A DNA stretch of 64,000 bases from contig JAEZGN010000009.1 in assembly GCA_023437305.1 (NCBI GenBank), positions 1 to 64,000 of the forward strand, in the 5' to 3' direction. The DNA is from Bacteroidota bacterium. Its GTDB lineage: Bacteria > Bacteroidota > Bacteroidia > Bacteroidales > Dysgonomonadaceae. Every line of letters begins with the position of its first letter. Within the stretch, counting starts at the first letter, position 1. This document shows, piece after piece, positions 9,351 through 16,995 of the stretch. Under the pieces are notes generated by a model. It saw nothing but the letters and a program-made list of their open reading frames with translations. It searched no databases and was not told the origin of the DNA. The position numbers and the translations under genes are program-made.

Positions 9351-10157
9351 ATGGGTACTAAAAAGATTTTATACATTACGCAGGAGATCACTCCTTACTT
9401 GCCGGATTCACCAATAGCAACTAATTGTAGATATTTACCTCAAGCAATACAAGAAAAAGGACAGGAAATAAGAACGTTTATGCCGAAGTTCGGTAACATA
9501 AACGAACGGCGTAATCAGTTGCACGAGGTAATACGCCTGTCGGGAATGAATCTTATAATAGATGATACAGACCATCCTCTGATAATAAAAGTGGCGTCGA
9601 TACAGGCTGCCCGGATGCAGATCTACTTTATAGATAATGATGATTATTTCAAGCGTAAATACACTGTGGCAGATGATAATGGTGTAGAGTTTGACGATAA
9701 TGACGAGCGAAGCATATTCTATGTGAGGGGTGTATTGGAAACAATAAAAAAACTTCGCTGGATACCTGATGTGATCGATTGTCATGGTTGGATGACGGCG
9801 CTTACCGGACTTTATATTAAGACTGCGTATGCTGACGACCCTTGTTTCAAAAACTCGAAGGTTGTTTACTCTCTCTATAATGATGATTTTAAGAAGCCGT
9901 TCAGCAATAAGTTTATCGATAAACTAAAGTTTGACGGAATAAAAGACAAAGAAATAGCCGACCTTAAAGGTGTTGTAGATTTTGAGACTCTGGCTAAGTT
10001 TGCGATCAAAAACGCAGACGGAGTAATACAAAGTGAAGATTCGATCAATCAGGATGTGCTCGATTTCGCAAGTAAATCAGCTAAAAACTTCCTTCCTTAT
10101 CAGGGAGATCTGGAAAATTCTGTTGACGCAATCAATAATTTTTACGAGAATCTTTAA
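9351..10157 (+). CDS. Orphan starch/glycogen synthase N-terminal (GT5) domain protein
   Basis: A 268-residue protein matching only the N-terminal Rossmann half of GT5 glycogen synthases. The start (KKILYITQEITPYL) and PDVIDCHGWMTALTGLY (about residues 141-157) are family-like. A complete enzyme is about 470-500 residues; the C-terminal GT-B half with its nucleotide-sugar site is absent, and the N-terminal KxGGL loop that binds ADP-glucose is replaced by PDSPIATNC. Catalysis is therefore unlikely. There is no sign of a frameshift, and a terminator follows the stop, so it looks like a stable, repurposed protein. Its neighbours (panC, DUF4270 gene) do not reveal the role. Confidence 0.8.
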   Translation: MGTKKILYITQEITPYLPDSPIATNCRYLPQAIQEKGQEIRTFMPKFGNINERRNQLHEVIRLSGMNLIIDDTDHPLIIKVASIQAARMQIYFIDNDDYFKRKYTVADDNGVEFDDNDERSIFYVRGVLETIKKLRWIPDVIDCHGWMTALTGLYIKTAYADDPCFKNSKVVYSLYNDDFKKPFSNKFIDKLKFDGIKDKEIADLKGVVDFETLAKFAIKNADGVIQSEDSINQDVLDFASKSAKNFLPYQGDLENSVDAINNFYENL

Positions 10158-10177
10158 AGTATCTAAAATAAAAATAG

Positions 10178-10215
10178 AAAAATGCTGTTTTATTTCATGA
10201 GAACAGCATTTTTTT
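10178..10215 (+). terminator. Rho-independent terminator
   Basis: Perfect 12-bp stem aaaaatgctgtt (10178-10189) and aacagcattttt (10202-10213), followed by T residues. It lies 20 bases beyond the stop of the glycogen-synthase-domain gene. Confidence 0.85.
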
Positions 10216-10254
10216 GGATATTTGAAACCAATTTAATTTAACCCTTAATTTTGA

Positions 10255-11667
10255 ATGAAGAGTAAAGCTTTACTGAGTCTGATAATTACAATCCTGATGG
10301 TTGTTTTTATTTCTTGTGATGACGATTTGAACAAGATAGGAAATTCTATACTGCCCGAAGGAGACGATATATTTGTATATGTTGATACTGTTGCGATAAC
10401 AGCAAGAACTGTATCTCTCGAAGATTCGGTATATGCCAAATCTCAATCGGGGTTATTAGGAAATTATGTAGATCCTGTATTCGGGAACATAAAGTCTGAC
10501 TACTTATCCGAATTATATTGTCCCGAAAATACGGAGTTTCCTCCAAAGACACTTTCTATCGATTCTACTTTCCTTGAAGTAATTTCTGATCAGTATTTGG
10601 GTGATAGTATCGCTCCGTTTGGTATAGCCGCATACAGAGCAACACAGCCTCTTACGGCTAACTTCTTTACGAATGTAGACCCGAAGAAATATTGTGATAT
10701 GTCGCAACCTCTAGGGCAAGGTATATTTACGGTATCTGCTGCACCGAACAATAGTAACCAAAGAACTTATTCTCTTCGTCTTAAAAAATCGATGGGGCAA
10801 GAGTTCTATGACGAATGGGTGAACTCGAAAGGTGCAACATTCAAAAACTCTGATTCTTTCCGTAAATTCTTTAAAGGTATGTATATCACTTCTACCTTTG
10901 GTTCGGGAACAATGATTAGTGCGAGCACTACAATATTTAAGGTATATCTTACATACAATGGCAGAAATAAGGCCGATACGGCAGACTCTACTCATGTAGG
11001 AGTGTTTAGAATGGCTTTTACACCTGAAGTGATACAGTTGAACCACATTCAGAACAAAAATCCAGACTACTTGTTTACCAATAATGATACACGTACATAC
11101 ATGAAAAGCCCGGCGGGAGTATGTACCGAATTGACAATACCTTTGGCTCAGATAATGAAAAAAGCCGAAGAGACGGGCAAGAAAAATAATAAATTGAACG
11201 CTGCTAACTTTAAGCTTAAAGGATTCACCGAAGAGGAAGAAAAAACTAATTTGGGAAGGCCTTCAACTCTTTTGTTTATAAATAAAGATTCTTTGACTAA
11301 TTTCTTCTCAGATAGAAATAAGAATAGATCGGATGCCAAAACCAGTTTTGTGATGGAGCGGTCGTCGACTAATATTTATAATTTCGTCTATGGAAATATG
11401 AAAGGATCTACTGTTAATAATATAGCTAACCTGATTAACCACTATATGGATTATTATAAAGGAAAAGACAATATTCCTGATCTTAAATATTTGGTTATAC
11501 CTGTTTCGACTAAGACACAATCGTCTACAACGTCTTCAGGCTCAAGTGTTACTATGTACACAAATGTTTATAACTTAATGTCTCCGGCATCAGCTATATT
11601 CAGAACAGATGTTAACAATATGAAGATGGGGCTTATATTCAGTAACTATAACAGCAGCTCGAAATGA
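10255..11667 (+). CDS. DUF4270 family lipoprotein
   Basis: A 470-residue SPII lipoprotein: hydrophobic signal followed by the lipobox FISC (Cys21) and an acidic DDDLNKIG stretch. The sequence matches DUF4270, a Bacteroidota family of unknown role. Early features typical of it are a short strand-rich start, then repeated SLLGNYVDPVFG-type and TINIP-like segments. Beta-rich composition suggests a surface or periplasmic beta-sandwich protein. It starts 40 bases after a terminator, so it needs its own promoter, which I could not identify with confidence. Only 16 bases separate it from the His-rich gene. Confidence 0.82.
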   Translation: MKSKALLSLIITILMVVFISCDDDLNKIGNSILPEGDDIFVYVDTVAITARTVSLEDSVYAKSQSGLLGNYVDPVFGNIKSDYLSELYCPENTEFPPKTLSIDSTFLEVISDQYLGDSIAPFGIAAYRATQPLTANFFTNVDPKKYCDMSQPLGQGIFTVSAAPNNSNQRTYSLRLKKSMGQEFYDEWVNSKGATFKNSDSFRKFFKGMYITSTFGSGTMISASTTIFKVYLTYNGRNKADTADSTHVGVFRMAFTPEVIQLNHIQNKNPDYLFTNNDTRTYMKSPAGVCTELTIPLAQIMKKAEETGKKNNKLNAANFKLKGFTEEEEKTNLGRPSTLLFINKDSLTNFFSDRNKNRSDAKTSFVMERSSTNIYNFVYGNMKGSTVNNIANLINHYMDYYKGKDNIPDLKYLVIPVSTKTQSSTTSSGSSVTMYTNVYNLMSPASAIFRTDVNNMKMGLIFSNYNSSSK

Positions 11668-11683
11668 TTAGCTAAAAGATATA

Positions 11684-12064
11684 GTGTCGAGAAATAAAAT
11701 AAGATACACAGCCAGAATATTATTCCTATTGTATATAGGATATTTGGGCTGTGTATCTTATTTTGTACATAGCCATGTCTACAATGGAGTGGTGTATGTG
11801 CACTCGCATCCATACAAAAAGCTGGCAAAGGGTGGAGACGATAATAGGCAATTGCCTTTCGAAACACATCATCATACCTCGGCCGGTTTCTTTACTTTCA
11901 ATCAAGTATCTAATCTCGCCTCTTTCGAGGCTGTATCTTCCCATGTTGGGGATATATACATTCCCGAGATAACATTTACATACAAACAGGTAATACTAAA
12001 GGACGTAATTCCTCCTGTTCTGTATTCTGCCAACTATAGAGCACCTCCTTCGTTTCTATCCTGA
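11684..12064 (+). CDS. His-rich small membrane-anchored protein, metal-linked by context
   Basis: A 126-residue protein with one N-terminal transmembrane or signal segment (about 10-28) and clustered histidines: HSH (29-31), HSHP (40-43) and HHH (62-64). The spacing suggests binding of a transition metal (zinc, copper or nickel); this is inference. The only possible start is GTG at 11684, because no ATG is in frame, so the true 5' end is less certain than usual. It lies upstream of a TonB-dependent receptor in the same direction. I know of similar short His-rich proteins upstream of such receptors in Bacteroidota but not of a defined function. Confidence 0.65.
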   Translation: MSRNKIRYTARILFLLYIGYLGCVSYFVHSHVYNGVVYVHSHPYKKLAKGGDDNRQLPFETHHHTSAGFFTFNQVSNLASFEAVSSHVGDIYIPEITFTYKQVILKDVIPPVLYSANYRAPPSFLS

Positions 12065-12085
12065 GACGATATAAAGTCTAATCCA

Positions 12086-12222
12086 GAGGAATTTCTTTCC
12101 TCCCTGTGATTGAAGTATTCATGCTTCAATCTCTATTCATTTAATTTATTTCCAAAAAGTGTAATGCAAATTTCTTGGTCGAGATTTGTATTGCTAGTAC
12201 ATCATACAAAATGGTGCATTAC
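12086..12222 (+). promoter_or_regulatory. Leader with hairpins and inverted repeats before the TonB receptor
   Basis: Between the His-rich gene and the receptor are two short hairpins, gaggaa/ttcctc (12086-12102) and attgaag/cttcaat (12109-12130). They are followed by an inverted repeat gtaatgca (12161-12168) and tgcattac (12215-12222), with a nested near-palindromic pair atgcaaat/atttgtat. These could be an attenuator and an operator for a metal-responsive regulator. No known Fur or Zur box is recognised. Confidence 0.3.
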
Positions 12223-12260
12223 TCGATTGTTATTGTACCATTATTATATATTTAATCAAT

Positions 12261-14546
12261 ATGAAAAAGATTATACTTTTATCATTCTATATACTATATG
12301 CTATAAGTTCTATAGCGCAATTGAAAACTTCATCTATCAAAGGGCATGTCCTTGATGGGCAAACCGAAGAGCATCTTCCGGGTGTAACCGTTTATATCGA
12401 TAAAACCAAGCATGTTGCCGTAACAGACGAGACAGGACATTTCTCCATCGACAGAATGCCTGCAGGGACATATATTCTGGTAACGCAGTATATCGGATAT
12501 GCTCCCATAAGGCAAGAGGTGACTATAGGACAGGGTGTTACCCGAAATGTAACCATGTACATAGAGCCCGAGAGTCAGCAACTCGGCGAAATAGCTGTGA
12601 CTGCATCTTTGAGGGCCCTCAATCGGAAGATTTCGCCAGTAGTGGTAAACGAGCTTACAACAAAAACATTTGAGGCTACCAACTCCGTCTCACTTTCGCA
12701 AGGCTTGAACTATATGCCGGGATTGCGTGTAGAGACCAATTGCCAGAATTGCGGTACACAAGAAGTCCGCATCAATGGCTTGGAGGGGCAGTACTCGCAA
12801 ATGCTGATCGACGGGCAAGCGGTCTTTACGTCCTTATCTAAAATGTATGGTTTGGAGCAGATGCCAACCAACATGATAGAACAAGTAGAGGTAGTCAGAG
12901 GTGGCGGCTCTGTTCTATATGGCGCAAATGCAATAGGCGGAGTTATTAATGTGATAACAAAAGAGCCGGAGAAAAATTCATATCAGGCAAAATATAATAT
13001 GTCTTTGATAGACGGAAAATCGGCGGATAATATTTTGTCTCTCAACTCTTCATTTGTAGACAGAACAAAGACTTCAGGTATTTCACTGTTTGCAAATATG
13101 CGCCATCGTAATGCGTGGGATGCCAACGATGATGGTTTCTCCGAAATTGGAAAAAATAAGGCGACATCTATTGGATTCCGCAGTTTTACAAAACCTACTT
13201 TAAACGATAAGCTCACGCTCGAATATCACTATATCTCCGAATACAGAAGGGGAGGGGATAATCTGAACCGCCCACCCCATGAAGCCGAGATAGCCGAGAC
13301 TACAGATTATAGTATACACGCAGGGAGTGTAGGTTATATACATTCGAGTGACGATAACAAACGTAAACTGATGGTGAATGGCTCTATACAAAAAACAGGC
13401 AGGGATAGTTACTATGGTGGTGGTCGTGACTTGAATGGGTATGGTAATACATCCGAACTGGCAGCCACAGGTACTGTCCGTTACGAGGTGAACATGGATA
13501 AACTGTTGTTTATGCCTGCAAAGTTTACTGTAGGTTTTACACAAGAGTATACAAACCTTCATGATACGATTCATAGCCGGAATATAAAGCAAATTCTGAA
13601 TGTAAGCAGCCTCTATGCACAGAATGAATGGCGTGACGATAAGCTGACTTTCATTGTAGGTATAAGAGGTGATAAGCATAATAAATTGAATAATGTAAAT
13701 ATCATTCCCCGTTCGAGTATAAGATACAGAGTGGGTGAGAAGGTGAATCTGCGTGCAGCGTATTCGATGGGATACAGAGCTCCCGAAATAATTGCATCTG
13801 ATTTGGATGTGCCCGTTATCGGGGGGAAGGCTACGATTACCGTGCTGGGAGAAAACCTGAAGCGTGAATATTCGAATGCCATCAACGGAGGATTTGATTA
13901 TACTTTGTTTAATAATAAGTTTTATTCCTATTTTCTTGTCGAAGGATTTTATAATAAGATAAACCGGGTATTTATAGTAGAAGAAACAGGAACCGACGCT
14001 ATGGGTAATATTATAATGACCCGCAAGAATGGCGATGGTGCATACGTATATGGGGTGAATATGGAAACAATAATACAGCCTATCGACTGGCTTGAGCTGC
14101 AAGGTGGATTTACTTGGCAGAGAAGCCGCTATACAGAGCCTGTAAGTTGGTCGTCAGAGTCGTATGTAGAACCAGTGAAAAAGATGCTCCGATCGCCTGA
14201 TACGTACGGGTTCTTTTCGGCAACCGCTACGCCTAAGAAAAGCTATGCCGTGTCTTTGTCGGGAGTGTATACCGGCTCTATGTTGGCTCCCCATTTTGCC
14301 GGAGCAGAGGGTGTTGAAAAAGATGTGACTGTAAAAACACGCAGCTTTGTGGATCTGACCGTGAAGCTGTCTTATTTCTTCAATCTGAATGCTACCAACA
14401 AAGTGGAGATTAATGGCGGAATACAGAATATGTTCAACCAGATACAAAAAGATTACGACAAAGGCCCTAACAGGGATTCTGAGTACATTTACGGACCATC
14501 ATTGCCTCGTACATTCTTTATTGGTCTTAAGATAAGTTCTATATAA
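12261..14546 (+). CDS. TonB-dependent outer-membrane receptor with CxxC plug
   Basis: A 761-residue outer-membrane transporter. After a signal peptide (to about residue 20) comes a carboxypeptidase-regulatory-like beta-sandwich (25-100), then the plug (about 120-235) with QVEVVRGGGSVLYGANAIGG, then a beta-barrel ending in an aromatic-containing C-terminus. The plug carries NCQNCG (Cys161 and Cys164), a CxxC pair that could bind metal or haem or form a disulphide. No SusD partner is present, so a glycan substrate is unlikely. The upstream His-rich protein favours a metal or metal-chelate. A cobalamin substrate is possible by plug similarity, but no cobalamin riboswitch was seen upstream. Confidence 0.92.
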   Translation: MKKIILLSFYILYAISSIAQLKTSSIKGHVLDGQTEEHLPGVTVYIDKTKHVAVTDETGHFSIDRMPAGTYILVTQYIGYAPIRQEVTIGQGVTRNVTMYIEPESQQLGEIAVTASLRALNRKISPVVVNELTTKTFEATNSVSLSQGLNYMPGLRVETNCQNCGTQEVRINGLEGQYSQMLIDGQAVFTSLSKMYGLEQMPTNMIEQVEVVRGGGSVLYGANAIGGVINVITKEPEKNSYQAKYNMSLIDGKSADNILSLNSSFVDRTKTSGISLFANMRHRNAWDANDDGFSEIGKNKATSIGFRSFTKPTLNDKLTLEYHYISEYRRGGDNLNRPPHEAEIAETTDYSIHAGSVGYIHSSDDNKRKLMVNGSIQKTGRDSYYGGGRDLNGYGNTSELAATGTVRYEVNMDKLLFMPAKFTVGFTQEYTNLHDTIHSRNIKQILNVSSLYAQNEWRDDKLTFIVGIRGDKHNKLNNVNIIPRSSIRYRVGEKVNLRAAYSMGYRAPEIIASDLDVPVIGGKATITVLGENLKREYSNAINGGFDYTLFNNKFYSYFLVEGFYNKINRVFIVEETGTDAMGNIIMTRKNGDGAYVYGVNMETIIQPIDWLELQGGFTWQRSRYTEPVSWSSESYVEPVKKMLRSPDTYGFFSATATPKKSYAVSLSGVYTGSMLAPHFAGAEGVEKDVTVKTRSFVDLTVKLSYFFNLNATNKVEINGGIQNMFNQIQKDYDKGPNRDSEYIYGPSLPRTFFIGLKISSI

Positions 14547-14551
14547 AGAAA

Positions 14552-14596
14552 AAGGTGTCTTAAGAGTCTTACGTCATTCTTGAGACACCTTCTTCT
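14552..14596 (+). terminator. Rho-independent terminator of the TonB receptor
   Basis: Stem aaggtgtcttaaga (14552-14565) pairs with tcttgagacacctt (14578-14591) with one wobble, then a pyrimidine-rich run. It begins 5 bases after the stop codon. Confidence 0.8.
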
Positions 14597-14859
14597 TCAA
14601 ATTTCCTTTTTATCATTCACTTTTCGATCTTTTATCTAATAATATAAAAGAAGATGTAAATTGATATTTTTAAAATACCAATGATGATTCGATTAGATTA
14701 AAAATACTTAATCTCAAACTTGGTTTTGCCGCATTTGTGTCATATTCTAAGATTTTGATGCTATCTTTGTGAGGCTGAGAGGGACTCTTAACTATAAAAA
14801 AATGAAACCTTATAGTTTTTCCCTGTTGACTGACAGGGTGTTCCACTAATATATAGTTA
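14597..14859. other. Intergenic region before the LysE-type gene
   Basis: AT-rich, with no convincing reading frame. The only structure is a short hairpin, ccctgt/acaggg with a 6-base loop, at 14821-14838, ending 21 bases before the ATG at 14860. It could affect translation of the exporter gene. A lone ctgaga at about 14767 is not a TPP riboswitch. Confidence 0.4.
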
Positions 14860-15507
14860 ATGGTATATATCATTATAAAAGGATTATTTATTGGTTTTTT
14901 GTCTTCAGCTCCTATGGGGCCTGTTGGTATGTTGTGTATTCAACGTACTCTGAACGAAGGAAAGAAGCAAGGGTTGATAACCGGACTCGGAGCCGCTGTG
15001 GGTGATATGCTGATCGCATTGCTTGCTATTATTGCTGCTTTAGGTCTAGGGTTCAGTACCGAATTTATTCAACAACACGAAGGCCCTCTTAAGATTGTGG
15101 GTAGTGTTGTGCTTATTGCTTTCGGGTATGTAGTATTCAATAAAAACCCGTCGAAAAGCCTTACTAAACTAAAAGAAAATGCCATGTCTTTCTGGAAGGT
15201 CTTTGCGTCTTCGCTCGGGCTTACCGTTTCCAATATAGCCACACTATTTCTTTATATAGCACTATTTGCCCGCTTCAATGTGATCGATGCAGATAAGCCT
15301 TTCGGATACGATCTTATTACTATATCCTTTATCGGTATCGGAGCTATGTTATGGTGGTTGCTGGTTACTTACTTTGTTAATAAACTGCGTTCCCGCTTCA
15401 ATCCCAGAGGGCTTCAGATATTTAATAAGATCATAGGTGTATTATTGGTGGGCTTAGGTGTAGCCGGTATCATTACAGGTACTCTTATGGGAATAGATAT
15501 CTTCTGA
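14860..15507 (+). CDS. LysE/RhtB family transporter
   Basis: A 215-residue inner-membrane protein with six hydrophobic segments, the size and layout of LysE/RhtB amino-acid exporters. The N-terminal GFLSSAPMGPVGMLCIQRTL matches the family signature (usually G-x-PGP). Substrates in the family are basic or neutral amino acids or related metabolites; none can be assigned here. The gene stands alone between a terminator and a convergent neighbour, whose stop is 12 bases away on the other strand. Confidence 0.88.
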   Translation: MVYIIIKGLFIGFLSSAPMGPVGMLCIQRTLNEGKKQGLITGLGAAVGDMLIALLAIIAALGLGFSTEFIQQHEGPLKIVGSVVLIAFGYVVFNKNPSKSLTKLKENAMSFWKVFASSLGLTVSNIATLFLYIALFARFNVIDADKPFGYDLITISFIGIGAMLWWLLVTYFVNKLRSRFNPRGLQIFNKIIGVLLVGLGVAGIITGTLMGIDIF

Positions 15508-15519
15508 TTTAATCTTGCC

Positions 15520-16902
15520 TCAATCTTTTATCTTAATTGTTATACCGTAGTAACGAGACATCAACACCTCTGAGTATGGGTCTTCTCCGTGTATGTACGC
15601 ACTTCCGTTGTATCGTGTAAATTCACAATAATCTAATCCCTCCTCTTTCGCTTGCTTTATTGCAGCTTCACGTTGTGCTACTATTTTGCTGTACGAATTG
15701 ATTTCTTTCCATCCCAGATAGAAAGTAAAGAGATAGGTTATTAATGCAACTGATATTACGATAAGTCTTATTTGCCTCAAAAATACGTTCTTGTAGTCTA
15801 GGTTGTAAAGACAGATACCTAGAGCGATAATAAGGAAAGTGACAATTCCGAAAAGTGCTCTGCGTGGAAATGTAGGTGATGCCAGCATAGCATATACTCC
15901 CGCAATAGCAGCTATTGCATATATGAGCACAAACTTCATTTTGTCCTTTTTGTCTCCTCTCGAAAAACGACCGAAAGTGATAATGGCAATGAGAGTGATA
16001 AGAAAAAGAGGTCCGCTATAATAAAAAAATGTCAGCGTCCACATGAATAGACGGTAGCTAAGGTTGTATAAACTAAATGATGTAGTTTCTCCGGCTCTTA
16101 CGAAGTTTCCCGGAGCAGCTATCATAATAATAAAGCCTATAACAGCTCCTGCAAATCCTACAACAGCCCAAGCCGGGATAGGCCACATGTGTGAACGGTA
16201 ATATATGAAAAAGCCAATGATAATTACTAACATCGCGGCCGCTGTGTTTTCGTTTGTCCATCCGGCTAATATACCGGCTATGAAAATACAGACAGAGTAA
16301 AAGGCTTGTGAAAGAGGTGTTGATTTGGTTCCTCTATAAAGCCTGAATGGTAGTAAGAACAATAAAATCAGCCATGTTCCCCAAAGGTAATTGGCAGAGC
16401 CTGTCAGCCAAAAGATGGTGTCACCAAGTACGGGTTGCGAAAACCAAACTCCCAGGTTGACCATTATAAACAAGAAAAGACTGTTGTTTGCTCTTCCTTT
16501 GATGTGCAGGTAGATTAAGTATATATAACTTAGATAAATCAGTGTATTCAGCAGGTCGGCTATCTGAGTCGGGAGCATTAGCAATACTTGTGCAATAAAA
16601 TGGACAACAGAACGTCCTCCCCACATATAGTAATGGTTGACTTGAGAATGTATAATATCCTTGATGGAAGTAATACGCCCTTCTTCTCCGTATATGAAGA
16701 GGTATGCAAAGTCATCGGATGTGATAGGGGTCAGTCTGTTTAGCGAATATAGAGCAACAAAACAGATTCCTATCACAACTATCCAGCATGCCCTTGTCTT
16801 TGTTTTGGTGTTGCTGATAGAGTGCAAGAGTTTCTCTGTATTGTTGTATATTTTCCGAATAAGAGAGACTCCATAGTCGAAGCTATTCTTCTGGGCGTAC
16901 AT
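15520..16902 (-). CDS. Polytopic membrane protein, DUF6056-like
   Basis: A 460-residue protein with about ten hydrophobic segments. The N-terminal first loop carries LTPITSDDFAYLF, an acidic DD pair after TM1 similar to that of GT-C membrane glycosyltransferases and DUF6056 proteins, so a role in lipid-linked sugar transfer is possible but unproven. I use the ATG at 16902. The frame extends upstream to a TTG at 16953, but that codon lies inside the nrdJ terminator hairpin, which argues against it. A soluble tail of about 60 residues ends the protein. Confidence 0.7.
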   Translation of the reverse strand: MYAQKNSFDYGVSLIRKIYNNTEKLLHSISNTKTKTRACWIVVIGICFVALYSLNRLTPITSDDFAYLFIYGEEGRITSIKDIIHSQVNHYYMWGGRSVVHFIAQVLLMLPTQIADLLNTLIYLSYIYLIYLHIKGRANNSLFLFIMVNLGVWFSQPVLGDTIFWLTGSANYLWGTWLILLFLLPFRLYRGTKSTPLSQAFYSVCIFIAGILAGWTNENTAAAMLVIIIGFFIYYRSHMWPIPAWAVVGFAGAVIGFIIMIAAPGNFVRAGETTSFSLYNLSYRLFMWTLTFFYYSGPLFLITLIAIITFGRFSRGDKKDKMKFVLIYAIAAIAGVYAMLASPTFPRRALFGIVTFLIIALGICLYNLDYKNVFLRQIRLIVISVALITYLFTFYLGWKEINSYSKIVAQREAAIKQAKEEGLDYCEFTRYNGSAYIHGEDPYSEVLMSRYYGITIKIKD

Positions 16903-16943
16903 GAAGTTATTGTAAGTTTGTAGCAAAAATACAATAAAAAACA

Positions 16944-16974
16944 GAAGCGACAAGACTATTTGTCTTGTCGCTTC
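16944..16974 (-). terminator. Rho-independent terminator of nrdJ
   Basis: Perfect stem gaagcgacaaga (16944-16955) and tcttgtcgcttc (16963-16974), extended by one C-G pair. On the minus strand it is followed by a run of T residues. It starts 22 bases beyond the nrdJ stop. Confidence 0.9.
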
Positions 16975-16995
16975 GTTATTATTCTTAAAAATGCT

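Noticed and set aside
12065..12260. Cobalamin riboswitch upstream of the TonB receptor
   Set aside because: No GCCACTG-type B12 box was found in the gap.
13200..14102. 300-residue minus-strand frame within the TonB receptor gene
   Set aside because: It is antisense to a well-supported gene, rich in Ile, Tyr and Cys with no motif, and has no start signals.
14755..14838. Possible TPP riboswitch suggested by gctgaga near 14765
   Set aside because: The rest of the conserved core (the paired regions and the second pyrophosphate-binding box) is missing, and the next gene is a LysE-type exporter unrelated to thiamine.
16903..16953. N-terminal extension of the polytopic membrane protein to a TTG at 16953
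   Set aside because: The codon falls inside the nrdJ terminator hairpin, and the ATG at 16902 gives a complete protein.
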